Shown: positions 1 to 10,960 of the stretch, one piece after another
Layout of the letters: each line of letters starts with the position of its first letter
How positions within the stretch are numbered: position 1 is the first letter of the stretch
Assembly (NCBI RefSeq): GCF_965638725.1
Contig: NC_134982.1
Coordinates: forward strand, 9,019,201-9,083,200
Direction: 5' to 3'
Origin: Aptenodytes patagonicus
Lineage: Eukaryota > Chordata > Aves > Sphenisciformes > Spheniscidae
DNA length: 64,000 nt
Notes under the pieces: generated by a model
Told to the model about the DNA's origin: nothing
Database searches by the model: none
Seen by the model: only the letters and a program-made list of their open reading frames with translations
Program-made: the position numbers and the translations under genes

Positions 1-313
1 TTGAGTCAGTGACTAGTTGTGAGTCTCGCCATGTTACACTGTGTTTGTTGAATAGACAAAAGCATCTCTACCAGCTAATTTTGACTAGTCAGGAGTGAAA
101 ATGTCATCCAGAGTTTCAGTTGGAGGTTCACCTCCTAGTTTCTGGGGTCTTGTATAAGCCAATATCTAAATTTGTCAATATTAAAAACACAGAATGTCTC
201 TGCATTACTGAGTCCATTACTCAGTACAAATGGGAAACTGGAGGTCAGCATAGATACATGATGTCCCTACTGAAGCAGCGTTAGGCTCAGGAATGAAACT
301 CAGTTCTTATGAT

Positions 314-339
314 TCACATCCCTCACATCCCTCACATCC
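314..339. repeat. 9-bp tandem repeat, about 3 copies
   Basis: The unit TCACATCCC is repeated nearly three times without mismatch. It is too short to be a minisatellite of consequence and is probably replication slippage. Confidence 0.85.
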
Positions 340-1099
340 AGCACAATGCAATTGTGGGGAACCTTGGAAAGTCTACTGAGTTCAGATTAGGACAACATAT
401 ATAAAGACTGTGTCCAAACTGACCTGCAAATATTTTTCTTTTTTTTTTTTTGTTAAATCATCATTGTTCTAATCCCGACTGCCCAAACCAGAGGGATCTG
501 AAAAAAGCACACAATAGTTCCCATCCAGACTGCATGTCTCACTTTTCTTTCCATGGAAACCATGGCACAGGAGCCTTGATGTGGTCCTGAATCTCATCCT
601 GATATGAGCTCAGGGACACAGAAGCACTGTTAGGTCTACAAGCTGTTCTGTACTCAGTCAAGTTTGGGAACTAATACTGCTCAGCCTGGCCCCAACTCAC
701 ATGTAAATCCATTGATAACAGAGTGTCTTCCAGTTTACACAAGCTTCAGTAGAAGAAGGATATGGTCCTACTACTGTCACAATAGAAATTAAAACCATTG
801 AAAGCTGTATGTGGCAGAAATGTCCCAGAATATTAAGGTCAATATTAGGGTGCATCTTGAGATTGTTCAGCTGATGAATTGATTTCTCAGAAGACACATT
901 GCCCTCCCAAGCTCACCTGACATTATTGAGTTCTGATTTTCAAACCTTCAAAATGCTCTATGGCAAGTATAGCAAAATCAATGAGATATGATAACTGGGG
1001 ATGATTTGGTATATAATCTGCTGCTGACCAAGTTGACTGCTTTGAAAGAAGGGACAGGGGATATGGCAGCCAAAAGAGTTCTTTAAAAATGTATTCTTT

Positions 1100-1137
1100 T
1101 ATATTTGAAGTGTATATTTGAAGTGTATGTTTGAGTG
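1100..1137. repeat. 13-bp tandem repeat, about 3 copies
   Basis: The unit TATATTTGAAGTG is present twice exactly, followed by a third degenerate copy. It lies in unique intergenic DNA and has no evident function. Confidence 0.8.
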
Positions 1138-4100
1138 GTAATAATAAAGAATTCCTTGCAACTTTCAATGCTTAGAAACACTTGAGATGAATCTTAGTGT
1201 TTTCAAACTGAGATGCATGCTGGGGGCTATGGTGGCCTTGGGTCTTATGTCCTTAGGCAGAGGTTTCCCCCTCACACAGTTCTTATTTTCATAAAAAATA
1301 GAATAGAGGAATTGAACAACAGCAAGGTTTCTTATTGAATTGTTTGACATGAAAGAGCAGATTCTTACCGAATATAGACAAAGATATTTTGTACCGATCA
1401 TTGAGACAAAATTCACATTTCTTTGAAAGAGCTCTTGCTTTCAGATTAAAAAGCTGAGGTTTTCTGGGATGGGCTGTGAAACCTGATTTAGGTTTCCTGT
1501 AAAGCTCAGGAGAGGGCAAAGATAGAGGGAACCGATGGCTTTTGGACAGCAGCACTTGCTCCTTTGGGAAGCAAATTCCCTGCAGAATACAGTCACCAAA
1601 AATTGTATCTACATCTTCAGTTAAGCACAAACTCCTATGTGTTCTGAAACCCAGACCAGTCTACTTTCTGTAATGGAAACTCACAAGCCACCAGCAAGTG
1701 TCTTGCCTTAATGTGACCTCTTGAGATGACTGTGGAAGACAACCAAGCTTTCAGGCTCTTACAGCTTGATTGGACCACATGTTGACAGGACAAGTTTGCT
1801 CAGGCCTGAGGCTCACAGGGCATATGAAGTTACAGAAGTTCAACTGATTCAGCTGTGTGGATGGAAAAAAGATCCTAGAGATAGGCATCTCTTTGCTAAA
1901 AATGTTCCATTTCATAACAACTGAACCCCAAATATACTGAATATGTTGATATGTGCAGGGGCGTAATCTCATTACATAATGTTTTTCAGCCATGTAAAAT
2001 CTTCAAGTTAGCTGATTTCCCCATGGCCTGATCCTGGTTCTTCAAGGGAGCAGAATTGTCTCTCAGATACATTGCTAAGGAAGCCTCTTTCTCCATTGAT
2101 TTCATAGGCAATAGTAATAACACACATGGCTGCCATTTGCTATGCATTTCTCTCTGATGAAAGAATGGTATAACCTCACCTTCATGTCCCAGCCTGTGGC
2201 GTCTTGGTTCTGTTCAAGTTGCATTGCAAGCAAACAGACACCATGCACCCCTTTGATTAGTCAGTTGGATGTTTCCTGCAGTTAAAACCAAGAAGAAAAA
2301 TAATATTTCTTTTCCTCTGCACAGACTGGAAAGAAGACCAGGCCTTTTCTGTTCAAAATCAATTTCCCCTGGAAAGCAAGGTCTGATTCTGTCAGTCTGG
2401 GACTCAACAGGGCTTTCCTAGGTCTCTTCTTAGTGCCTCTCTGGCTGTGCACCAGCAGAAGCAGAGCATGAACCAACGCATAGAAGCAGAACTACGGGAC
2501 AGGAACTGTCCTGTTTTGACTCTGAGTCTTCAACTGATCCTACTTTGGATACCAGTATTTCATTTGACTTCTTCCATGTGCTTGAGATGACTTGCTGTTT
2601 ATATTGATGGGAGATCTTCCAGTCAGCCCAGTGGGAAGAAGTTTAAACTCATATTTAAACTTGCCCCATGATTTCACACAAAAAAAGCTGACTTCCAACT
2701 GTATGTGAATCTAATACTAGCATACCCTAAGTTTCAATGTTAAAATATGTGTGTAAATGCATGTACAAATTTCTCTGTTCATCTTATGTACTTTTTTTTT
2801 TGGTGTAGATAAATTCACAAAGGTCATTCACTTTATACTCATTGCATTATTTCCTGTCACAAGATGACAGCTGATAATGATAGGAGGTTTCCATGAGGAG
2901 CCACTGTGGATGGAGCTGGAACATTTTGTCAGTCTTCTAGATGAATTTGAAGACTGTGGAAGCATGGCAAGATTTGGAGACGTCTTATTCCATTATGGAC
3001 TCTGGAAGAGCCTACACCCTTTTTGCCATTTCTCCCATACTCAACCTCTTTGACTTTATGCTTTTACCCCTCCAATCTGTTGCATCTAGTTTCTTTAAGT
3101 GCCTGTTCAGAGTTTCCTCAGAAAGGCCTCAGTTTCCTTACCTACCCAGTTCTTTTCTGATGACCTTTGCATTTCTTACCCTAACCCATTTCCTCACCAA
3201 GACTTTTCTAGTTCTTCCAGGATACTGTAGCTCTTTTGCCTTCTCCTGACTTCCCTGTGAGTTACAGTTTTCTCTTCACCTCTGCACTCCCTCACAATTT
3301 TTCTCTCTCTCCCCCTTTTCCAGTCCCTCTTTTGACCTTCTCTAAGCATTTTTCTCATCTGCTGCCTCCTAGAGATCTGGCACTTCTGCTTTCTGAATTC
3401 AAATCTACCATTTCCTCTTCAGCTAAAGGTCTGGAGGGATGAACAGCCCTCGATAACACCTATCTTTCAGCATCAACTACAGAGGTAACTGGGCCTCCTA
3501 AATTAAATGGATACACACAGAAGGCACAAAGGATGAAAAATTGTCTGTTCTAATTTCAGGCCCAGCAAAACCCACCGGCTGGAAATACAGGAAAAGACCT
3601 CTTCACCCTCCTATTGCATTCAACAGAACAAATAGAGTCTGAATCTTTGTATTACGCTGTCACTTGTACTATAACTATTACTTTGAGATCCTGCAGAGGT
3701 ACATGCAATGCACAGTTTTCCTGAGATGCTAGAGGGGTGTCTGAGACAAAAACAGCTCCAAGGTGGAAAAGTCATTTTGAAGTGACCAAGACCCTATGCT
3801 TTCCTAGAGAATACACACTTGTGTGCACACACAGCAGCCAGACGATCTCTTGTATTTGTTCCATAAGCTTATTAGTGTTGAGTGGCTAAACGGTTAACTA
3901 GAACCATGAGTAGTCTCCCCCTTTGCTGTTGAAGCCCTGGAGAGTTTGTATATCCTTGCTTATTTCCTTTACAGTCTCCATCTGCATGTCTGGCCTTTAG
4001 AAGACTGCCCACGGTATAGGTGTTTTACTATCCTGGACAGAAACAGACAAAAATAATAAGAAATAGAAGTTTAAAAAGGTATAAGACCAGATCTAAAGTT

Positions 4101-4230
4101 TATTATATTCATAAATTCTAGGATGGATTTAGAAAATGTATCATTAAGGGAACTGAGCATATTTGCAACACCAGTAACAAATAATGCAGGTAGAGAGATC
4201 ATCTATCAGACAGCAAAGAACTGATAGGTT

Positions 4231-4290
4231 TGTAGATATATAGATAGAGAGATAGTGAAAAAGGCAGAGAGACAGACAGATAGAGAGAGG
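4231..4290. repeat. Degenerate (GATA)n / (GACA)n microsatellite
   Basis: Imperfect GATA, GAGA and GACA units run through this stretch, typical of a decayed tetranucleotide microsatellite. Confidence 0.75.
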
Positions 4291-4420
4291 TAATACAAAA
4301 AAAGAAACAAAAAATTCTTTAAGGATACTATGAAATTCTAACAGAAAGCTGATGAGGAGCATTTTTGCACGTTTGGCTGTAGAGTACCCTCCTTCTCTGT
4401 CTACAGTATTTCCATACATG

Positions 4421-4470
4421 TGTGGATGCACACATACACGCGCACGCCCCCCCCCTGCACACACACATGC
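4421..4470. repeat. CA-rich simple repeat with a C-run
   Basis: Interrupted CA/CG dinucleotides surround a run of nine or more C. It is a simple repeat with no gene. Confidence 0.75.
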
Positions 4471-4911
4471 TGTCAACACTTCATCATCTGCCATGCATCT
4501 GCATTAGAATGAGGTACATGAAATCAGCAGCATTGATGCTGGACCCTGACTGACATTCCCTCCGGCTACTTGGAGAATAAAATAGGAGCAAGAATGGGTT
4601 TTGTAAAACAAGTATTCATTCATGCAAACAAATCCAATATTGAGACTGTGCCTACAACATACATCGTTCAAAGTGAGACTGGGCATAGCTTCACAAGTAA
4701 AACATGCCACGGGATATCAGGGTGTTCTGAATCTGAGCACTGACTTTGTCATTGTTTCCCCTGAGGCTGTAAAGCACCACTTGAAAAGTGACCACTGACT
4801 TGGGATGATAACGTCACGCACTTAATCTCCACGCTTGGTTCTCTCTAAAGTTCAGCAAGCAGCTGGGTGCCCAAATATGAATTAGCTGCTTAAAATCCTT
4901 TTCAGAGTTAG

Positions 4912-4970
4912 GCCTGATTTTCCAGAATATGCACTGACTGTGACTACAGTTCTGGGAGGACAATACTCCG
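4912..4970. repeat. Possible half of a palindromic interspersed repeat
   Basis: The segment opens with GGCCTGATTTTCCAGAA, which resembles the terminal arm of the palindromic repeats seen elsewhere here (for example 7791-7880). A clear opposite arm is missing, so it may be truncated or coincidental. Confidence 0.3.
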
Positions 4971-5039
4971 AAAAAGCTGGCTTAAAATCCATCTTTAACC
5001 TAAATTAAGTTAAAGTCCCCAAATCCCAAACTAGAGATT

Positions 5040-5198
5040 AAAAAAAAAAACAAACCAAAAAAACCCAAAAAACAGGAGTTAATTTTTTTCCTTACAGCTC
5101 TTTGGCTCATGTTCATCATCTTAATTCATAAATATAATTGTGAGCACAGATATATGCAAGCACACATACACACACACACAAACACAAACATGCACACG
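5040..5198. repeat. A-rich tract and (CA)n microsatellite
   Basis: 5040-5074 is A-rich with a few C interruptions, and 5161-5198 is an interrupted CA repeat. The DNA between them is unique. Confidence 0.8.
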
Positions 5199-6829
5199 AG
5201 CCCTAATTAAAAGGAAATTATTCTGGTTGCAAAGACAAGCACTTAAATATTAAGAGCCCCCAGAATTGAGGTTACGTGCACAACCTGGATTTTCCTTTGT
5301 TGTACAGATGCATTCTAATTCAGCCTTTAATTACATGATCACTCACAGAGTAGATGGCATGTGCAGTGCTGTTTGTTGACTGCAGAGGACCGGGAGATTC
5401 TGCCTCCCATTTCAAGCACACAGGAGAGTGGGCTTTGCGGGGCAAATGTTCTCCTGCAGGCAAGACCTCTTATTCTTTTAACTCATCCCTGTCTCGGATC
5501 CACCCCTTCTCACTCTGTATTCCCCCTCCCAGCTCCAGTCCCATATCCAGTTTCACTTTTTGGCTCTTTCTCAATCTGTCTCTTTTTCCTGCCTTAGCTT
5601 TACAGTGCCCTGTCCCTGAGTTTACCAGCCCCATGAGTTCTCAGATCCTCTATGCTTTCCCACAGTTTATTTTCCAATGTTTCCTTACAATGCATTCTGT
5701 ATATTAGTCCCTCCCTTTTCCCTGTTATTCTACCACAGATTTTTTACCCCATTAGATTTATCTCCCCTCCCATTTCTCTCCATTTTCCCAGATTCTTCCT
5801 ACTGAGAAGCAGACTGCTGCGTCTCAGCACAACCTTTCCTCCCAAGCTCTCCACAGCTAACTGGGTCAATGCAAATAAATAACTGGAGAATTCTTTAACC
5901 CTGGGTCCAAATGGCATGGCACCACATACCCATATGGCTAAACTCCCTTTTCCCAAAAAAAACCATTATCCTTGTCTGTTGTGCCTATTGGAAACACCCT
6001 ACTGTTCTGTGATGACCTCCAAACTGCACCCAGAAGGTGCCTGGGAGGCTGACATGGGCCAAACCCATGCCAAAGACTGTGCTAAGATTAAGGCAATTAA
6101 TAAATTTCTTAAACCTATGCTCTGGAGCTCGTTCATTTGCTAGTACAGATACTACCTTTGAGTCTGAACCCCAGCCTGTTCCCTATTTGTGTCTCTTCTC
6201 AATCCATCCCAGTGTACTCCAACTTCCTTTGTCTTTCCAGCTTTCCCAAATTGCCCCCGGCTTTCTCTTTTTAGTTTCTGCTCTAGTCTCACTGTTGGAT
6301 CTCCCTGGCAGTCCCCGAAAGCACAGGGAAGACAGACTCCCTGTTTTTGTCTCAGGTATCCAGACTGATTTTTCCTGGCCTGTCCCAGGCCAGTGCTGCA
6401 ATGACGGGAATAACTCCTGCCTCTGCCGGAGCCCGCCCGGTGAGAGACGAGTCACTGGGGAATCTGGTTTTGGAAATCTGCATCTCTAGTGAGCGTGTGA
6501 GAACTGCCATTTTCCCAAGGCTTTTAATTGGCCACTTTGGGGCAGATTTTCCCCAAGATAGCAAAAAGACTTGAGAAAGAGCTTCACCTCCTGTCAGCTC
6601 TTAGTATCATACTCTAAAGCATGGGGACAGGAGATCTTTACAAAGCATCTCTCATTTGACTCAGTTCAAACCAGCCCAGTTCTCCTCTGGGTTGTTCTCA
6701 GGGACAAATAGCCCCAGCTGAAGTTTTCCAGAAATAATTAAAGAATTTGAACTGAATGAAGGCACCCAACTTAGAGAATTTCAGCCAAAACTTGTGCAGT
6801 TTATCAAAGCTGAGCAGGATTTTATTATG
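5199..6829. other. Intergenic DNA, no gene seen
   Basis: A C/T-rich stretch at about 5460-5860 yields overlapping open frames of up to 117 codons in several frames with no family resemblance. A frame of 150 codons at 6037-6489 is likewise unrecognised and overlapped by antisense frames of similar length. I read all as chance ORFs. Confidence 0.55.
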
Positions 6830-7080
6830 GGAAGTCTCAGGCAACCTTTGTAATTGGTGGTGCTACCAGATCTTATTAAACTGAAATCTCCCTTCCTCAC
6901 AGGGGCGCTGTGAGCATTAATTTGTTAATGATTGCGCAATGATTTGATGATGAAAAGGACCGTATTAACGTGAAGCATTATTGTGCCTACAATACAAGCT
7001 TGCCTGCTTTCATTACTCATTATGTACAGGGACATACATATTATGGAAAAGGGATGGGGAGATAATAAACTTGATATTCT
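6830..7080. promoter_or_regulatory. Candidate conserved enhancer-like block
   Basis: This AT-rich block has no visible repeats and an unusual concentration of transcription-factor-like words. CATTAA-TTTG-TTAATG (6915-6930) is a perfect inverted repeat of homeodomain-type half-sites. It is followed directly by ATTGCGCAAT (6931-6940), the palindromic consensus for C/EBP-family bZIP proteins. The block lies about 5.4 kb upstream of the CELF4 start codon. Conservation is inferred from appearance only. Confidence 0.35.
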
Positions 7081-7790
7081 TTTCAAAGGACTAATACAAC
7101 ATGTTTACAGTGTTCACAGCATGGGTAATAGGAATATTCTGGAGAGCTCTGTTTAAATAACAGAATCCATTGGGTGGAATGTAATGATGTGTATGTATGT
7201 GTCTACACAAATCCTGTGTCTAAACATACATGCGAACACACGCATACACACTCTCTTCTATTCTTCTGTCCTCTATTAACCCCTGGTTTCTACGCAGCCT
7301 TCATTTTACCACCTGAAACTCACCAGTGCTACTTTAATAACAAAAGGCCTCTATAAACAAAGCTCCCTTTTTATTACAGTGATACCTTTTGTTGCCTACA
7401 TTGACTACAATCCTGTACTAAGCTCCTTTGGATGCAAATAGTTTTTCATTTCTCTCCTCAATCAACCTTCTTGATTCTAAGGCAGAGAGAAAAAAAAAAA
7501 AAAAAGGGAAGGAAAAAAAACCAACCCACACTGATTCACGCATTAATTCAGGGACCAATCTTGCAAATGTTCACATGAGTAATCCTTCCTCAGATGAATA
7601 ATCCCTCTGACCACAGCAGACTGATTAACAACAATGCAGATTAAGGCTTTCAGGAGCGGCCCCCCCCCCCCCCCCCCGATGCTTGAGTTCTCACCCAAAA
7701 TTTAGCGGATGACGGTTCCTCTCCTTTTGCTAGATGTGTTAGAGGCCCACATGCAGCTCTCGATTGTTTTATTTGATTATGTAGCTAATA
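7081..7790. other. Intergenic DNA with simple repeats
   Basis: It contains interrupted TG/CA DNA at about 7185-7250, an A-run at 7490-7505, and an 18-base C-run at 7660-7677. No gene is seen. Confidence 0.6.
7660..7677. repeat. Poly-C tract, 18 bases
   Basis: An uninterrupted run of C. It is the first of a cluster of G/C homopolymers surrounding the CELF4 promoter region, and its length is likely to vary between individuals or assemblies. Confidence 0.9.
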
Positions 7791-7880
7791 GGCCCTGATC
7801 CTGTCAGCGCTCCCTAGAAAGCCTAACAAGCTGAAGTAAACAATCCCAGCTGAGTTAGAAGACTTGGCAGGATCGGGCCC
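7791..7880. repeat. Palindromic (foldback) interspersed repeat
   Basis: The left arm GGCCCTGATCCTGTCA at 7791-7806 is nearly the reverse complement of the right arm TGGCAGGATCGGGCCC at 7865-7880, enclosing about 58 bp. Elements ending in GGCCTGATC-type arms recur in this window, and I recall similar sequences as frequent in turtle, crocodilian and bird DNA. I cannot give a repeat-library name. Confidence 0.7.
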
Positions 7881-8325
7881 TTTAATAGTAGCTGAGAGCT
7901 GTATCTTCGAATTGTGATCAGAATGTGCATCTTTGCTATTAACGGTCTCATGCTTTGTTTGGAAAAATCTCAATAAAACAAGCTAGCAGAGAATCTGGGA
8001 GTATATGGGCTGATATAGCTACCTAGACCTAAAGAAGGATAAATCACTATTTAAAAACAAAATTCACACATATTGTTTAATTATTTGCAACAAAACTTGC
8101 CTGCGATTTATTTTATATCATTCAGCAAATGATGGTTCTGTGTGCTATGGGTCTAGGGTTTTGAAGTTCAGCAGAAGAATCCCCCTCCAGCAACCTTTCG
8201 GCCTATTCCTGCCTTTCTTCTTTACTTGCTCGTTTCCTGGAGAACGAAGGTAGTCAGGACTGATGTATCACCATGCCCCCCTTCCCCGCACCAAACGGTG
8301 TTCATTAAAAACTTGCTGCTAGCAA

Positions 8326-8382
8326 GGGCCTGATCCAGCCCTCCTGGAAGTCATTGGAAAGCTGTCTATTGACGTCATGGGG
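8326..8382. repeat. Palindromic interspersed repeat, 3'-truncated
   Basis: It starts GGGCCTGATCCAGCCC and continues with words of the CATTGAAGTCAATGG type (GGAAGTCATTGG, ATTGACGTCATGGGG). It belongs to the same family as 23521-23584 but lacks the closing arm. A base change in the second internal motif has produced a perfect CRE (listed separately). Confidence 0.65.
8370..8377. promoter_or_regulatory. Perfect CRE palindrome
   Basis: TGACGTCA is the full consensus cAMP response element bound by CREB/ATF proteins. It sits inside a palindromic interspersed repeat about 4.0 kb upstream of the CELF4 start codon. The match is exact; use in vivo is unknown. Confidence 0.5.
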
Positions 8383-9770
8383 ACGAGGAGCATACTAATG
8401 CATTCAAGTACCTTTACTAATGCGGGCAGTCCTGTTAACAACACCGAAGTTGTTCACAGGATTAACAGCAATCAATCAAGCCCTTTGAAAGGCACATTAA
8501 AAGCCAAAGCCGGGTCTGCCAGCCCTTCCTCACACGAGGTGTGCGTATACCTGTGGCTGGTCCCGCTGCATCTCTCTGCTCCCGGGCTAGCAAGGGCAGT
8601 GCATTCTTCCAGCTGCGCTGATTTGGGGTACCATTTCTTCTGAGGAGGTAAAAATTGCTGGCAATCTACCCCAAAATAAATAGTGTTTGTGTTCCCAAAA
8701 AAGGCACTAACCAGAGTGAGGAGCAGGAGCAAATGGGTCTGTAAATGGGTTTGGGAGGGGGTTGTTCTTTTCCTGTAAGTAGAGAAAAAAAAAGGGGGGG
8801 GGGGGGATTTAAAGTGCTTTATTTTGTTTCCAAGCGGATAGAAAATTTTTACTCTCTGGGAGAAACTGGAGCCTGTTACAAAAGACCTTATTCTTACAAA
8901 ATTCCTGTGGACTCCCCTGCTTACGGATTGCTGAACTAGACCCACTGTGATTACACTGGGAACATTTCTCACTTGGGAACTGTTCAGCAAAGGCTGGTTT
9001 ATAGGTAACAATTTCACTCCTCCTTTGCCTCTATCTGTTTAAAATCCAGTACAGCCCCTTGTACATGTGTAAAGGTGCTTATGGGGTATAGCTTATTTCC
9101 ATCCACAGCAGCAGCTGTGTTCATCTCAGAGCCCTTGTAGCAATATTTGTGTCCGTATTATTTCATCCTGCCACCCCTCACAGCTGTGCCTGTGCACCAG
9201 GGGGCTGTACTTGAACAGCATCCATTTCTAAATGACTATACTTACGGCTCTGTGAAAACGGGGCGTGGACCAGCTCAAAGTTTTAAAAAATATATATTGT
9301 TATAAAATGGACACCCTCGCTGAGCAACAAAACGACTCTGTTCACTGCTCTGTTCTTTTAATTGGCTTTCATTTGGGGTAAGCTGTGACTGCAGGCAGAG
9401 TGGCCTGCTCATGGACAAGGTGTTAACAGAGCTATCCCTGGGATGGATCAGTGCCGGGTGCTGGTTCACTTTTCACTATAGTGGATATTCCTTCTTTAAA
9501 AAAAGGTTTAACAAGTCTTCTTTCAGTGAGCCTTCCTAGCTCTATCACGGGTGCAGTTTTAAGGTTCAGAAAGAGCGGGTATTAAGATTTTTAATGTTCT
9601 GGTTCAGGGTGGGAGGGTGCTGGAAGATTTTCTTTCATGCGGGTTTTGTTGTTGTTGTCATTCTTTTATCACAGTCTAAGGCACAAGGCAGGATTTGAAA
9701 GCAGGTGAGTCACGGAGCTGGGAATTTGGGAGAGGGGCTGTCTAAGGGTTTTACCCTCCCGCAGCTCCCG
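8383..9770. other. Intergenic DNA upstream of the CpG-rich region
   Basis: An A-run (8785-8793) is followed directly by a 13-base G-run (8794-8806). An antisense open frame of 181 codons (8472-9017) has no recognisable domain and spans these homopolymers, so I read it as chance. The rest is unique DNA apart from a possible CTCF site. Confidence 0.55.
9194..9207 (+). promoter_or_regulatory. Possible CTCF site
   Basis: GCACCAGGGGGCTG agrees with the CTCF core (CCASYAGRKGGCRS) at 12 of 14 positions, differing at the first and thirteenth. It lies about 3.1 kb upstream of the CELF4 start codon, where an insulator or promoter-tethering site would be plausible. Matched by eye only. Confidence 0.35.
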
Positions 9771-9989
9771 CGCTGTCAGATCTCCGCATCTTTAGCCTTT
9801 AAACGTTACAAGTGCGTGCCCGGGAAGGGAAGACAGACAGATCCCCTCCTTAGACCCCAATAAATAGCATGCCTGGTCAGACAGCAGACAATGCGCGGTG
9901 CCTGCCACCAGCCCGGCATTAGGCGGCTGACAGCAGCTGCCTTCCCATTAGCGGCGAAAGATATTTAAAGAGCCGTAAAAGGCAGCGAA
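9771..9989. promoter_or_regulatory. Non-repetitive block leading into the CpG-rich region
   Basis: The block carries GC-box-free, CpG-moderate DNA with short AT-rich words (AATAAATAG, TATTTAAAG) and no visible repeats. It may be distal promoter DNA; I see no defined element. Confidence 0.25.
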
Positions 9990-10290
9990 GGCTGCCGGGG
10001 GCTCTGCTCGGGTGTCGCCCCCAGGTGCGGGCCCCGGGGGAAGAAGTGTGTGTGTGGGGGGGAATCCGGCGGTTCCACGGGGCAGGGCCCGTCCGCGCCC
10101 CACCGCCCGCCGCGCTGCTTCCCCCCCCCCCCCCCCTCGCGGGGACCGTCGGTCGCCCAGGGGAGGGGCGCAGCCCTGCCGCACCCCCCCCACGCCCCGG
10201 ACCCCCACCCAGGATCGGGCCCCTCCGCGCTTGTCTCCTGGCAGGGGCGCTGGTTTAAGGCACGGGAGGACTCGCAGTCACAGGAGTAGT
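9990..10290. promoter_or_regulatory. CpG-island-like block 1
   Basis: This block is very GC-rich with frequent CpG, unlike the flanking intergenic DNA, and includes a 16-base C-run at 10121-10136. Overlapping open frames occur in several frames on both strands, as expected of GC-rich DNA. With 10560-10960 it forms the only CpG-island-like DNA in the window and probably marks the CELF4 promoter neighbourhood, although it lies 2.0-2.3 kb upstream of the start codon. Confidence 0.6.
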
Positions 10291-10559
10291 TGCAATAGCC
10301 GAACCACCTGCAGTGGGTTGATTTTTTTTTTTTTAATTATCTTTATTTTTTAAGGGGGGGGGGGGGGGGGCAGGACACTGCCTTGCTGCTCTGTTGTTAA
10401 AACAAAAGCCAAATAAAGTGAAAACCGCTACAAGGGTGTTGTGGTTTTGCTCCTTTTTTGTTTGTTTTTAAAACAGAAATAAAAATAAATTCCGGTCAAT
10501 AAAACATGCAGGAACCTTGCAAATTTAAACTAATAACCTCCCTCCTCCACGGCTGCCCC
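10291..10559. other. AT-rich gap between CpG blocks, with T- and G-runs
   Basis: Contains a 13-base T-run (10322-10334) and a 17-base G-run (10354-10370), then unique AT-rich DNA. No gene is seen. Confidence 0.6.
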
Positions 10560-10960
10560 TTCCGTTTACAGTCACACGTGTTACCGGCGCCCAGCCCGGC
10601 GGTCCCGGGGGACGGGCGGCCGGGCGGTGTCCCGCTCCCAGCCCGCCCCCCGGGGCCGCCGCCGCCTCCGCCGCGGGGAGCAGCCGGCGGCGCCGGGAAC
10701 AATGGCTGGGAGCCCCCGCGGTGCCTGAGGGCAGCCCGGGCCGGGCCTGGGGGCCAGCGGGGGGGGCTGCGAGCACCCCCGGGTAGGAGATACGCTCGGG
10801 CGCCGTGTGGCTGCAGCCTGACCGGGGGGTGGGGGGGGTTCAGGCCAGGTAACTCGCAGGCTGCTCCGAGCTCGCCTGCTGGTGTTTCTCCGAGCTCCGT
10901 GCCCGCACAGCTTGCACGGGAACCGGGGGGAAGGGGGGGGGGGGGGGGGGAATATTGCTC
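10560..10960. promoter_or_regulatory. CpG-island-like block 2
   Basis: This is an extremely GC-rich, CpG-dense block ending at an 18-base G-run (10933-10950). A canonical E-box CACGTG lies near its left edge (about 10574). A donor-like CAG|GTAACT occurs at about 10849, so a non-coding alternative first exon is conceivable. Long open frames on both strands (247 and 217 codons, 10496-11249) are compositional. It is 1.4-1.8 kb upstream of the CELF4 start codon. Confidence 0.6.

Larger units (their letters stand above)
1..2930. other. Intergenic DNA upstream of CELF4, no gene seen
   Basis: Only short, unrelated open frames occur on both strands and none resembles a protein I recognise. Composition is AT-leaning and mostly unique. 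The visible structure is a T-run at 439-451, two small tandem repeats listed separately, and a T-run near 2792. An old, decayed transposon could be hidden here, but I cannot name one. Confidence 0.6.
2931..4900. other. Intergenic DNA with a pyrimidine-rich block
   Basis: From about 2990 to 3430 the + strand is strongly enriched in C and T, giving short open frames rich in F, L, S and P that are compositional artefacts. The rest is unique DNA apart from the GATA-like and CA-rich tracts listed separately. No gene is seen. Confidence 0.55.

Noticed and set aside
3121..3150. CTCAGTTTCC word resembling a MIR core end
   Set aside because: The flanks do not follow MIR order, and the pyrimidine-rich context makes a chance match likely.
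8472..9017. 181-codon antisense open frame
   Set aside because: It translates poly-G/poly-A tracts and a palindromic repeat and has no domain.
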